NCBI RefSeq assembly: GCF_000245735.1
Contig: NZ_AHTH01000004.1
Coordinates: 1 to 64,000, forward strand
Origin: Alishewanella jeotgali KCTC 22429
GTDB lineage: Bacteria > Pseudomonadota > Gammaproteobacteria > Enterobacterales > Alteromonadaceae
Reading direction: 5' to 3'
DNA length: 64,000 nucleotides
Notes under the pieces: model-generated
Seen by the model: only the letters and a program-made list of their open reading frames with translations
What the model was told of the DNA's origin: nothing
The model's database searches: none
Shown here: one piece after another, positions 44,709 to 54,332 of the stretch
Position numbering within the stretch: position 1 is the stretch's first letter
Layout: the number at the start of each line of letters is the position of its first letter
Made by a program: the position numbers and the translations under genes

Positions 44709-46070
44709 TTAGCGGGTACCCTCACGACGCAGCGATGCTGGTGTGAAGTCGTTATCAGATAAGGTGACAGAGAAGTCATACATCTTATCTTCGTTATCCA
44801 GACCAATCGCGATATAACGGCGCGAGTTCAGGTCATGATAAACTTCCAGCGTACTCCAGTGCGTTGGTACTTCGTAGTAGTTTAAACCGTGCGCCACGGC
44901 AACGCGGTACAGATCACCACGGTTGTCGTACAGATCGGCAACATGGATCTGCCAGCTATCCTCATCGATAAAGAACACCCGTTTGCCATAAACGTGTCGG
45001 GTACCCTCTTTCAAGGTCGCTTCCACTACCCAGACCCGGTGTTTCTCATAACGAACATGTTCAGGATTAATATGACCAGGCATCAGAATATCTGAGTACT
45101 TCAGATTATTGCTGTGCAACTTGTAGTCATTGTAAGCGATATACATTTCGCGCTTACCTTTTAACTCCCAGTTGTAACGGTCAGGCGAGCCGTTAAACAT
45201 ATCAAAATCATCGGTAGTACGCAGACCATCCGATGCCGTACCTGGCGCATCGTAGGCCACGTTTGGCGCGCGACGCACCCGACGCTGACCGGTGTTATAG
45301 GTCCAGGCCTGACGCGGCGTTGCCACCTGGTCCATGGTTTCGTGTACTAATAAAGCAGTACCGGCCAGACGGGCTGGCGTGGTGACGCTTTGCTTAAAGC
45401 GGAACAGAATATTTTCAGACTGCAGTACTTCCGGGGTCGCATCCGGGTGGGAATACTTAAACATAATCTGCTCGTCAAAGCCGATAATGGTATAAGCGCC
45501 CTGCGCAGTTGGTGCAGCCTGGCCACCATTACGGCTGGCCGCAACACCACGGTAACGGACGACATGGTTCCATATTGCTTCCAGACCGTTGCTTGGGATT
45601 GGGAACGGGATACCAATGGCAGCATTACGCAGACCATTACCACCCTCAACTAATTCGGCGTTAGCGGCAATCTTCTTAGTAGCATCATAAAAATATTGTG
45701 GAAATGAAGCACTACGACGAGTTGGGTAGATATTCATTTTGAACGTATCAGGATACAGATCAAACAACGCAATCTGCCCCGGGCTCAGGAATTGCCGGTA
45801 TTGCTCCAGGTTGGCTTTGGTAATAGTAAACAGGATTTTATCATCCGCAAACGGATTAGGATGATGATCACCTGGCTTATAACCCGCTGGTGCTGCCAGA
45901 ATACCGCCAGTCCACTCTGGAATGGTACCGGCAGCATTACCTGCTTTCTCAGCGCCAACCGGCGTTAAGTCCTGCCCCAGACGCGCCACCTGATCTGCCG
46001 GTAACTTTGCCAGAGCATTACAACTGAACACCAGCGCAACAGCTGATGCTAATAGGGTGAGTTTTTTCAT
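44709..46070 (-). CDS. DUF1329 family periplasmic protein
   Basis: A 453-residue protein with Sec signal peptide (MKKLTLLASAVALVFSCNALA). ATG 46070 is preferred because the longer frame overlaps the DUF1302 coding end and lacks a signal peptide. The mature start KLPADQVARLGQDLTPVGAE is the DUF1329 hallmark. I recall that these proteins are predicted to have a LolA/LolB-like lipid-binding fold. The DUF1302-DUF1329 tandem is common in proteobacteria that grow on hydrophobic substrates. Likely a periplasmic carrier between the MMPL transporter and the outer membrane, by inference. Confidence 0.9.
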   Translation of the reverse strand: MKKLTLLASAVALVFSCNALAKLPADQVARLGQDLTPVGAEKAGNAAGTIPEWTGGILAAPAGYKPGDHHPNPFADDKILFTITKANLEQYRQFLSPGQIALFDLYPDTFKMNIYPTRRSASFPQYFYDATKKIAANAELVEGGNGLRNAAIGIPFPIPSNGLEAIWNHVVRYRGVAASRNGGQAAPTAQGAYTIIGFDEQIMFKYSHPDATPEVLQSENILFRFKQSVTTPARLAGTALLVHETMDQVATPRQAWTYNTGQRRVRRAPNVAYDAPGTASDGLRTTDDFDMFNGSPDRYNWELKGKREMYIAYNDYKLHSNNLKYSDILMPGHINPEHVRYEKHRVWVVEATLKEGTRHVYGKRVFFIDEDSWQIHVADLYDNRGDLYRVAVAHGLNYYEVPTHWSTLEVYHDLNSRRYIAIGLDNEDKMYDFSVTLSDNDFTPASLRREGTR

Positions 46071-46086
46071 AATTCGCGCTCGTCCC

Positions 46087-48162
46087 TTAAATAGAGTACT
46101 TGATATTGAAAGAAATAAAGTCACGGTCAGCGGTGTTATTGGTAGTGCCCACGCCGCCCCAGAACCAGTTATAACTTAATTCGCCAGACCATTTGTTCAG
46201 GTAATCGAAAGACACAGCGTAAGACGCAGACTTACGATCTTTAACAAACATAAACAGTGGATCAGGTGTAATACCGTTCACATCATGTGAGAACACCAGA
46301 CGCTGTGATAAGTTCACCCCAGCAAACACGTTGTTGTAATCCGCCTTGGCTAACACCCGGTAACCCCAGGCCGATGCCGTTGGAAACGGGTTAGTTTCAG
46401 GGCCATTCGATAAACCAGTGTGTAAACCTTGTGACGGACCATTAGCACCAATTAATGGCGCGCCGCTACGGTCAGTATTAGGACCATTTAGCCGCAGCAC
46501 GTCCTGCGCTGGCATATTGTTAATCCGCACGCCACCCACTTCCGCTAACATTGTGAAGTTATCTGCACCCAGCGTCGGGCCAAACAGATGAGTAATGGTT
46601 GTTTGTGCTTGCACGGTATCACGTAAGATATAGCCTTGGGCATAATCTCCCGGTGTCGCTTTGGTACCAATAAAACGACCAAGTTGCGAGATACCGACCA
46701 GATCCGGACGAATACCGGCATTACCTAGCTGCTCTGGCATACCGGCATACAGAATTTCCACGTCGTCGATCTGTAGCGGTTCATCTTTACGGTAAGCGAT
46801 TTCACCGGCGACCGAGGTCGTACCCCAGTTGGTGTTAAAGCTAAAGCCGTAAAGTTTGATATCTTCCGGATATTCCAGTAAGCCTTTAGAGAAGGCCCGC
46901 AGGTTCTGTACATTGTCTTTGTTCAGATTACCGGCGTTTTGTACCAGATAACCCAGGTCGGCCTGAATCGCCTGCTGGCGGAAATCTGAGGCAATACCTG
47001 AGATCACCGGCACCCGGCTGTGATAATTCATGTAATACAGCGCAAACTCGGTATCGCCTAAGTTAGGCGCGAAATATTCCAGTTTAATACCGTACTGACC
47101 GCCATCATCGGGCTTAATTTCACCGGCATCACCAAAAGGCCGCAGTGCAACCTTGGTAGGATACGCCAGATAAATTTGTGATGCCTGGGCAGCAGAAATC
47201 TGACCGGCCGCTACCGCAGCACCTAAACCATTCAGATTTTGCAGTATGAACGCCAGGTCAATATCCGGGTTACCGGAGAAACCTAACTGAATATTCTGGG
47301 CATAACCACCGCGGCCAGCAAAGTCGTTAGTTGAGAAGTAAGTGCCCGGAGGTGGCAGATAGCTTTCCTGCCAGCTGTACTGATAGAACAGCTCTGCTGA
47401 CAGTTGATCGGTCAGACCGACAGCCAGCGTTACCATACCGGTAGGAATAAAGGCTTCTTTTAAATCCGCACCCGGTGCGCGCAGGATCCCGACGTCGACC
47501 GGCGTAATATTGATACCGTGCGGGATAAAGGTGCTTTCACCCCAGCTCAATACCTGATTACCCACCCGGATAGTGACCGGATTCATACCATCGTTAAAGG
47601 AGAAATTGCCGTACACAAAGGCATCAAGTAAACGTATATCTTTACAGGCGAGTTCGCGCGAGCGTTTATCGTCACAAGGATCAACCTTGTTACCACTCAG
47701 CGGATTAGTATAGGCAAAGCTGCCTCTGTTCATTGCTGTGTCATAGAAGTACATAAAACGGCTAAAGAAACCGATGTTATCTTTCTTAATCGACAACTCG
47801 TGCAAGCCTTTAAACATACTACTGAACATATCACCACGGTCGAAATTCAGGTTGCCGGCGTCGCCGTTGCTGGAATAGGCGCCCGGTCTGAGCCAAATTT
47901 CGGAGGGAGTATAGATAACGTTAGTCGCAGCGTTGTAACCGGTCCAGTTAAAGCGTGGATGATTGACTTTGGCAATAGTGTCCCAATTACGCTCCTCAGT
48001 GCGCCAACTGGCACCGTATGAGAAGGTCGAGTCAAACACCACTTCTACATCACCGAAATTAAAAGTGGCTGCCTGAGCCGGTGCATAAGACAGCGCGAAC
48101 AGCGCGGTGGCAATACCGGCTGCCAACGGACTTTTTGCAAAGCGGATTGGCCTTTTCTTCAT
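46087..48162 (-). CDS. DUF1302 family outer-membrane-like protein
   Basis: A 691-residue protein with signal peptide (about 1-31, ending PAQAA). The mature part is rich in alternating, aromatic-bordered strands and ends in an aromatic-rich strand (DFISFNIKYSI), as outer-membrane barrels do. The N-terminal FNFGDVEVVFDSTFSYGASWR and VGNQVLSWGESTFIPHGIN segments are typical of DUF1302. A CDDKRSRELAC pair could form a loop disulfide. First gene of the cluster; 16 bases separate it from DUF1329. Substrate unknown. Confidence 0.9.
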   Translation of the reverse strand: MKKRPIRFAKSPLAAGIATALFALSYAPAQAATFNFGDVEVVFDSTFSYGASWRTEERNWDTIAKVNHPRFNWTGYNAATNVIYTPSEIWLRPGAYSSNGDAGNLNFDRGDMFSSMFKGLHELSIKKDNIGFFSRFMYFYDTAMNRGSFAYTNPLSGNKVDPCDDKRSRELACKDIRLLDAFVYGNFSFNDGMNPVTIRVGNQVLSWGESTFIPHGINITPVDVGILRAPGADLKEAFIPTGMVTLAVGLTDQLSAELFYQYSWQESYLPPPGTYFSTNDFAGRGGYAQNIQLGFSGNPDIDLAFILQNLNGLGAAVAAGQISAAQASQIYLAYPTKVALRPFGDAGEIKPDDGGQYGIKLEYFAPNLGDTEFALYYMNYHSRVPVISGIASDFRQQAIQADLGYLVQNAGNLNKDNVQNLRAFSKGLLEYPEDIKLYGFSFNTNWGTTSVAGEIAYRKDEPLQIDDVEILYAGMPEQLGNAGIRPDLVGISQLGRFIGTKATPGDYAQGYILRDTVQAQTTITHLFGPTLGADNFTMLAEVGGVRINNMPAQDVLRLNGPNTDRSGAPLIGANGPSQGLHTGLSNGPETNPFPTASAWGYRVLAKADYNNVFAGVNLSQRLVFSHDVNGITPDPLFMFVKDRKSASYAVSFDYLNKWSGELSYNWFWGGVGTTNNTADRDFISFNIKYSI

Positions 48163-48486
48163 GTTGTTGTCTCCCCCCCTGTCCCGACAGGTAGTGTTAT
48201 GTGCTTTTTTATTTATTGTGCTGGTAGCTGAGCAGAGCTCAAACCAGTTCCTTTCATTAAAATAATTACATCATTTACCGGCGTTAGCAAGGCTTGCCTA
48301 AATGTAAATCTGTTGATTTTTATTCAATTTTTAACCGTATTGCGGTATTAGGCGCTGGCATCGACGGTTTACAGTTTAACCTTGCAGGCCGGACCAGCTA
48401 CACCTAAAGCTAAGCTAATGAAATTAAAGGTCAAACCAGCTAATAATGCAAGTTAATGTTTTAATCTCTTGTTTAAAGTATAAACT
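48163..48486 (-). promoter_or_regulatory. Upstream region of the DUF1302 cluster
   Basis: 324 A/T-rich bases without a gene. An imperfect dyad, TTAGCAAGGCTTGCCTAA (48284-48301), is the best operator-like element I see. I could not fix a promoter with confidence, and no regulator gene lies beside the cluster. Confidence 0.35.
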
Positions 48487-48711
48487 CTAATTAATTTTTT
48501 CCAGTTGCAAAAATTCTCCATTGTCCGTTACCGTTAACCGGAAACGGCCACGGATGCCAATGGCGCTGATAAAGGGTTGGAAATGCCGGAAAGCGAGCTG
48601 GATCCGCTCGCCACTGTCCGCGGTAACCAGCACGTAGCGCGATTGCCCTTGGTAATAACGCTGACATTTTTCAACTGACAAAAATGCCCCAAACAAATAG
48701 CTGCGACTCAT
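48487..48711 (-). CDS. DUF2835 family protein
   Basis: A 74-residue soluble protein. The CQRYYQGQSRYVLVTADSGE and AFRHFQPFISAIGIRGRFRL segments match the layout I recall for DUF2835: a small beta-barrel-like protein with a YYxG motif and a late GIxGxFRL strand. Function unknown. It overlaps the pepN stop by 4 bases and is therefore translationally coupled to pepN. Confidence 0.78.
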   Translation of the reverse strand: MSRSYLFGAFLSVEKCQRYYQGQSRYVLVTADSGERIQLAFRHFQPFISAIGIRGRFRLTVTDNGEFLQLEKIN

Positions 48712-51281
48712 ACCAGGCTTCTACTAACCTTCTCATACAGGTCATCGGATAGATCACTACGCTTAGCCAATTGCTGTAGTAAGGCGATTAAAATCTGCTG
48801 CCGCTGCTGATCATAGCGCTGCCAGGATAACAGCGGCGTAATTAAGCGTGCCGCCAGCTGCGGATTAACCTGATCCAGCCGGCCTACGACATCGGCCAGC
48901 AGACGGTAACCCTCACCATCAGCCCGATGAAATTGCGCCGGATTACGCTGTGAAAATGCGCCATACACCGCCCTGACCCGGTTTGGATTCTTCCAGCTAA
49001 AGGCCGGATGCTCGGTTAACTGCACCATGGCAGCAAAAACTTGCGCTTTGGGCGAGCTGACGACCAGATTAAAGTACTTGTCCAATACCTGCACATCATC
49101 AGCAAAGCGCGCCGCGAAATCCTTTAGCAAGGCGGCTGTTTCAGCTACTCCTGCTAACTGGCCACAACGCAAAGCCGCCAGACGATCGGTCATATTGTCA
49201 GCACTGTGGTATTGTTGCTGCATTAAAGCAGCGCCTGCTGCGCCGTGCACCAGATAGCTTAAGCACAGATTCCGTAGCGCCCGGCAGCCGACTTGCGTTT
49301 GTTCATAAACATAGGGTGTTACAGTTAAACGCTGGTAACAGGCCAACCAATCTTCATACAAGGCCGTGGCCAGTTGCTGCTGCAGGCTGTCCAGCGCCTG
49401 CACCAGCGCCTCGACCGGGATCTGCTGATATTGCTCGGCCAGACTATCAAAATCCGGCAGCTGTAACAGTTCCGCCGTTAACGCCAGATCAGCCAGCGGC
49501 TGTTGCAACCAACGGCGATACAGCGCAAGCAAAGCCGGACTTAACGTGGGTAGTTCAGCCGCAGCGATGGTCTGCTGCAACAACTGACTCCAGTATTGCT
49601 GCATCGCATCCCAGCGTGCAAAATCATTACTGGCCAGCTCGGCAATGCTCAGCCACTGCGCGGCAGTATACTGGCAATGTAACTTAACCGGCGCGGAGAA
49701 ATCCTCCAGCCAGACCACTAACGGGTTATCAGCAATGTTATCAAATAAAAATTCGGCCGACTCGGCGCTTAGCACCAATAGTTGTTGCTGGCGGCGGCCC
49801 GTTGCGGGTTGCAGGATCTCAATTTTTACCGGGATCACCAAGGGTAACTTTGACAGCTGATCAGCTGTTGCCGCAGTGTGTTGACGCAGCTGTAGTCTAA
49901 GCTGTTGCCTATCCGGATCGTACTGACTGGAAACGGTTAATTCCGGTGTGCCGGACTGACTATACCAGCGGCGGAACTGCGTTAGATCCTGACCAGTAGC
50001 ATCCTGCATGGCCTGCACAAAATCATCACAGGTTACCGCCTGCCCATCATGGCGCTGTAAATACAGACTATGGCCTGCAGTAAAGCCGTCACGTCCGAGT
50101 AAGGTTTGCAACATCCGGATCACCTCTGCGCCTTTATCATACACTGTGACCGTGTAGAAATTATTCATTTCCAGCACTTGCGGCGGGCGGATCGGATGCG
50201 CCATCGGGCTGGCATCTTCGGCAAATTGGGCAGTACGGATCAGCTTTACCGCATCAATCCGGGTCAGGGTGGCAGAGGCCATATCGGCGCTAAACTCCTG
50301 ATCGCGAAATACTGTTAAGCCCTCTTTTAAACTCAGCTGAAACCAATCGCGGCAGGTGACACGGTTCCCCGTCCAGTTATGGAAATATTCATGACCGATA
50401 ATAGATTCGATATTAAAGTAATCGCGATCGGTGGCAGTAACATCATCTGCCAGTACGTACTTGCTATTGAAAATATTCAGCCCTTTATTTTCCATCGCCC
50501 CCATATTAAAAAAATCAACGGCGACGACCATATAGCGATCCAGATCATACTCCAGACCAAAGCGCTGCTCATCCCAACGCATCGCCCGCATCAATGACGA
50601 CAGCGCAAAACCGGCACGACTGCCCTTACCTTTCTCGACAAAAAACTCCAGCTCTACCTCACGGCCACCGGCAGTGGTAAAACGATCAGCCAACCGGTCA
50701 AAATCGCCGGCAACCAGCGCAAACAAATAACTGGGTTTGGCAAAGGGATCATGCCAGGTAACCGCTGTACGGCCATCGGCCAGTAGCTCGGTTGCAACCT
50801 TGTTACCGTTCGACAGTAAAAACGGCAACTGCACCGTATCAGCGACCAGCGTAGTGGTAAATACTGACAGTACATCGGGTCGGTCCGGGTAATAGGTGAT
50901 CCGCCGAAAGCCCTCTGCCTCGCATTGTGTGCAATATACCCCTTCTGCCAGATATAAGCCTTCCAGCGCAGTATTCTGCTCAGGATTTATTTCAGTAACC
51001 AGTTGCAGGCTACCGCTTGCCCCCGGATCGGTGATCATCAGTCCTTTGTCATTCAGCTGATACTCTGTCTGCTGCAGTGGCTGCCCATTCAGCTCGATAC
51101 TGATTAAGGTTAAGGCCTGACCATCTAACCACAAAGGTCCTGCACTCTGGCGTCGGAATACTAACTCAGACTGCACGCGGGTTGCGGTCGGATGCAGCTC
51201 AACCCGCAACCTGGTTTGCTCAATCACAAAGGCCGGGATCTGATAGTCCGCTAAACGTTTTGGCTGACGAAGATCGCTCAT
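48708..51281 (-). CDS. pepN: Aminopeptidase N
   Basis: M1 zinc aminopeptidase that removes N-terminal residues from peptides in the cytoplasm. 857 residues. GAMEN at 261-265 binds the N-terminus. The zinc site HEYFH is at 297-301, with the third ligand Glu320 in SLKEGLTVFRDQEF. The N-terminal beta domain and the C-terminal helical solenoid are both present. A DUF2835 gene overlaps its end, and a terminator at 51317-51344 separates it from nhaC upstream. Confidence 0.97.
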   Translation of the reverse strand: MSDLRQPKRLADYQIPAFVIEQTRLRVELHPTATRVQSELVFRRQSAGPLWLDGQALTLISIELNGQPLQQTEYQLNDKGLMITDPGASGSLQLVTEINPEQNTALEGLYLAEGVYCTQCEAEGFRRITYYPDRPDVLSVFTTTLVADTVQLPFLLSNGNKVATELLADGRTAVTWHDPFAKPSYLFALVAGDFDRLADRFTTAGGREVELEFFVEKGKGSRAGFALSSLMRAMRWDEQRFGLEYDLDRYMVVAVDFFNMGAMENKGLNIFNSKYVLADDVTATDRDYFNIESIIGHEYFHNWTGNRVTCRDWFQLSLKEGLTVFRDQEFSADMASATLTRIDAVKLIRTAQFAEDASPMAHPIRPPQVLEMNNFYTVTVYDKGAEVIRMLQTLLGRDGFTAGHSLYLQRHDGQAVTCDDFVQAMQDATGQDLTQFRRWYSQSGTPELTVSSQYDPDRQQLRLQLRQHTAATADQLSKLPLVIPVKIEILQPATGRRQQQLLVLSAESAEFLFDNIADNPLVVWLEDFSAPVKLHCQYTAAQWLSIAELASNDFARWDAMQQYWSQLLQQTIAAAELPTLSPALLALYRRWLQQPLADLALTAELLQLPDFDSLAEQYQQIPVEALVQALDSLQQQLATALYEDWLACYQRLTVTPYVYEQTQVGCRALRNLCLSYLVHGAAGAALMQQQYHSADNMTDRLAALRCGQLAGVAETAALLKDFAARFADDVQVLDKYFNLVVSSPKAQVFAAMVQLTEHPAFSWKNPNRVRAVYGAFSQRNPAQFHRADGEGYRLLADVVGRLDQVNPQLAARLITPLLSWQRYDQQRQQILIALLQQLAKRSDLSDDLYEKVSRSLV

Positions 51282-51316
51282 ACGATATATTCCTACTTCT
51301 ACTGCTGTCTGATGTT

Positions 51317-51344
51317 AAAAAGCCTGAATCACTTCAGGCTTTTT
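51317..51344 (-). terminator. Intrinsic terminator of nhaC
   Basis: AAAAAGCCTGAA (51317-51328) and TTCAGGCTTTTT (51333-51344) pair around a TCAC loop. It starts 3 bases after the nhaC stop, and the minus-strand T run makes it a classic terminator. Confidence 0.92.
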
Positions 51345-51346
51345 TG

Positions 51347-52828
51347 CTAGCTATTTTTACCGGCTAAGATGGGGGCAACCGACTCCGGCGGCGTTAGGCG
51401 TAAGATCTTAATACCCAGATAGGCATAGATCACCGCCAGCACCGGATTAATCAGGTTAAAGAAGGCATAGAACAGGTAATCCAGTGGATTAACGTTCAGT
51501 ACGCCGTGCATATAGGCACCACAGGTATTCCACGGGATTAAAGGGCTGGTAATGGTGCCGCCATCCTCCAGTGCCCGCGACAGATTAACCGGCGCCAGGC
51601 CCCGGCGCTCATACTCTTCTTTATACATCCGACCCGGCATCACAATCGACATATACTGATCAGCGGTTAAGATATTGGTCGCCAGCGAAGTTGCCATAGT
51701 GCTGGTAATTAACGAACCTGTACTGCGCGCAAAGGCCAAAATCGACTCGACAAACTTACGCAGTAAACCAATATGCTCAACCACAGCGCCAAACATCATG
51801 GCCGAGAAAATTAACCAAATCGTATTCAGCATGCTGGCCATACCGCCACCACTTAGCAAACTGTCCATATCGTCATTGCCGGTACTGATACTAAAACCGG
51901 CAAACAGTGTCTGCCACACCAGTTTAAATACCGCCACCAGTGCCGGTAATTGCTCATCCGCTAAGCGGCTAATCAGCTCTTGCTGGAAAAATAGCGCCCA
52001 GACACCACCGAGTAAAGCACCGATAAAGACCGTCGGAAAAGCCGGGATCTTACGCATCGCCATCAGCAGTAGTACTGCCAGCGGGACCAATGTCCACAGA
52101 CTAATATTAAACTGACTCTGCAACACGGCACTGATTTGCTCAATGTGCGCCAGGTCGGCACTGACGGTACTGTTAAAGCCGATCAGCACAAAGCCAAGCA
52201 ACGCCAGTACTATGCTGGGAATAGTGGTCCACAGCATATGCCGGATATGCTGGAACAGATCGGCACCCGCGACAGCCGGCGCCAGGTTAGTGGTTTCACT
52301 CAGTGGCGAAATCTTATCGCCAAAATAAGCGCCTGAGACAATGGCACCGGCGGTAATAGCCGGCGATAAACCCAGGCCGGTCGCGACACCAATCAACGCC
52401 ACACCTATAGTCGCGGCAGTGGTCCAGCTACTGCCGATACTCATGGCCACAATACCACACAGAATACAGCTGGCGGCATAGAACCAGCTCGGGCTAAGCA
52501 GCTGTAAACCGAAATAAATCAGCGTAGGAACAGTACCAGACAACAGCCAGGTGCCAATCAACGCGCCCACCGCCAGCAGAATTAATACCGCTGCCAGCGA
52601 TAGCGAAATCCCCTTTACCATGGCCTGTTCAATCGACTGCCAGCTATGGCCATTTTTCAGGCCAATCACCACGGCAACCGCAGCCGCAATAAAGAGCGCA
52701 ATTTGGTTCGGGCCATAGGACGAGTCATCTTTAAACAGGATCACTGACGCTGCCAATAAGGCAATCAGCACCACCATCGGCAGCAATGCATCAAGCAAAC
52801 TCGGCGCTTTTTGTGTTGTGTTATCCAT
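51347..52828 (-). CDS. nhaC: Na+/H+ antiporter NhaC family
   Basis: A 493-residue integral membrane protein with 11-12 helices. The GTWLLSGTVPTLIYFGLQLL and SSWTTAATIGVALIGVATGLG segments, the AGAIVSGAYFGDKISPLSETTNLAP loop, and the late EDGGTITSPLIPWNTCGAYM segment are NhaC hallmarks. It exchanges sodium for protons or a related organic-acid pair. It starts 14 bases after the NSS transporter stop, so both are likely one operon in which a Na+ symporter and a Na+ extruder are co-expressed. Confidence 0.92.
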   Translation of the reverse strand: MDNTTQKAPSLLDALLPMVVLIALLAASVILFKDDSSYGPNQIALFIAAAVAVVIGLKNGHSWQSIEQAMVKGISLSLAAVLILLAVGALIGTWLLSGTVPTLIYFGLQLLSPSWFYAASCILCGIVAMSIGSSWTTAATIGVALIGVATGLGLSPAITAGAIVSGAYFGDKISPLSETTNLAPAVAGADLFQHIRHMLWTTIPSIVLALLGFVLIGFNSTVSADLAHIEQISAVLQSQFNISLWTLVPLAVLLLMAMRKIPAFPTVFIGALLGGVWALFFQQELISRLADEQLPALVAVFKLVWQTLFAGFSISTGNDDMDSLLSGGGMASMLNTIWLIFSAMMFGAVVEHIGLLRKFVESILAFARSTGSLITSTMATSLATNILTADQYMSIVMPGRMYKEEYERRGLAPVNLSRALEDGGTITSPLIPWNTCGAYMHGVLNVNPLDYLFYAFFNLINPVLAVIYAYLGIKILRLTPPESVAPILAGKNS

Positions 52829-52842
52829 TTGCTGCTTCTCCG

Positions 52843-54249
52843 TTAGTTGCCGCTAAAGGCACGGAAGATATCCAGCACCCCAATCAGATTGAAAAACACA
52901 ATAATCACTGCTACCGGCGTGATCCAACGGATAGCAAAGCGCCAGCACTGATACGCCAGCTTGCTGGTCGCCAACTCTTCACGGCTGGCCCGCTCCGACA
53001 TCACCCAACCGGTAAAGATCGCGATAAAGAGCCCACCAATTGGCAACATAATTGCCGAAGTCAGATAATCTTTCAGTTCAAATAAACTGGCAATAGGTTT
53101 GCCGAGCAGAGTCCAGTCCAGCGTCGCCCAGGCAGCACCAGAGAATGAGAACACCGTTGCCAACCCGAGCAACCATAAAGAGATACCAGTACCTAATGTT
53201 GCCTGGTAACGCTTTAAGCCTTTCGTTTCAACCAGCCAGGCAACGGTCGACTCGATCATTGCTATGGCGGAAGTGAAGGCCGCAAAGACTAACATGACAA
53301 AAAACAGCGTACCAAATAAGGTACCAAAGGGCATAGCACCGAAGGCAATCGGTAAGGTAACAAAAATCAGGCCCGGGCCCTCGGCCGGGGTTAAACCATA
53401 ACCGAATACCAGCGGAAAAATCGCTAAGCCGGCCAGTAAAGCCACAGCGGTATCACAGAGCGCGATTAATAGCGTGGTTTTGCCGATAGACACATTAGAC
53501 GGTAGGTAAGCACCATAAATAATCATTGCACCTGAGGCCAGGCTTAAACTAAAAAAGGCATGCCCAAGCGCCAGCAGTACCCCATTCATAGTCAGCTTGG
53601 AGAAGTCAGGCTTAAACATAAACTCCAGCGCTTCGGCAAAGGCGCCGTTTAAAGCAGAGTAGATTGCCATCAATAACAACAACACAAACAACGCTGGCAT
53701 CAGATAATTAACGGCTTTTTCCAGCCCCTTATGCACACCGCGGCCAACCACATAGATCGTCAGTGCCAGTACGACGGCGGAGAATCCCATTAATAAATAA
53801 GGATTACTGATAAACTGGCCAAATTCAGCGCCGACTTCGGCGGCTGGCATATCAACAAAGGTGCCGACGGCCGTTTTGTACACATAGTACAGCGCCCAAC
53901 CGGCGATCACGGCATAGAACGACAGGATCAGGTAGCTGGCCGCCAGGCCACTCCAACCGGCGAGTTGCCAGCGGGTACTAGCATTGGCTTCCAGTGCCAG
54001 GGTTTTCACCGATAAACCGGGGCTTTGCCGGCCACGCCGGCCAATCAGCACTTCCGACATCATCACCGGAATACCGATTAGAAAAATACATAACAGGTAG
54101 ACCAATACGAAGGCACCGCCGCCGTTTTGTCCCATAATGTAGGGGAATTTCCAGATATTACCTAAACCGACTGCAGCTCCGGTGGCTGCAAGAATGAAAG
54201 CCAGACGGCTCGACCAGAGGCCGTGCACGGATTGACGAGTTCCCGACAT
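52843..54249 (-). CDS. Sodium-dependent transporter, NSS/SNF family
   Basis: A 468-residue LeuT-fold transporter with about 11-12 helices. The first helix contains AAVGLGNIWKFPYIMGQNGGGAF, the Na+ and substrate-binding unwound region. Helix 6 contains the FFSLSLASGAMIIYGAYL segment. The substrate is probably an amino acid, uptake driven by Na+. It is first in the pair with nhaC. The prc gene upstream ends with its own terminator, so a promoter for this pair should lie in 54250-54297. Confidence 0.92.
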   Translation of the reverse strand: MSGTRQSVHGLWSSRLAFILAATGAAVGLGNIWKFPYIMGQNGGGAFVLVYLLCIFLIGIPVMMSEVLIGRRGRQSPGLSVKTLALEANASTRWQLAGWSGLAASYLILSFYAVIAGWALYYVYKTAVGTFVDMPAAEVGAEFGQFISNPYLLMGFSAVVLALTIYVVGRGVHKGLEKAVNYLMPALFVLLLLMAIYSALNGAFAEALEFMFKPDFSKLTMNGVLLALGHAFFSLSLASGAMIIYGAYLPSNVSIGKTTLLIALCDTAVALLAGLAIFPLVFGYGLTPAEGPGLIFVTLPIAFGAMPFGTLFGTLFFVMLVFAAFTSAIAMIESTVAWLVETKGLKRYQATLGTGISLWLLGLATVFSFSGAAWATLDWTLLGKPIASLFELKDYLTSAIMLPIGGLFIAIFTGWVMSERASREELATSKLAYQCWRFAIRWITPVAVIIVFFNLIGVLDIFRAFSGN

Positions 54250-54297
54250 AGTTAACCTTTATAATTATTATGTTGTTGTAATACGTATTATTATTGA

Positions 54298-54323
54298 GAA
54301 AAGGCGGTAAAAACCGCCTTTTC
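54298..54323 (-). terminator. Intrinsic terminator of the msrC-proQ-prc operon
   Basis: GAAAAGGCGGT (54298-54308) and ACCGCCTTTTC (54313-54323) pair around a four-base loop, 10 bases after the prc stop. Confidence 0.88.
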
Positions 54324-54332
54324 TTGCTTTGG

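Noticed and set aside
46071-46124. Upstream start of the DUF1329 protein at 46124
   Set aside because: It would overlap the DUF1302 coding end and bury the signal peptide that starts at 46070.
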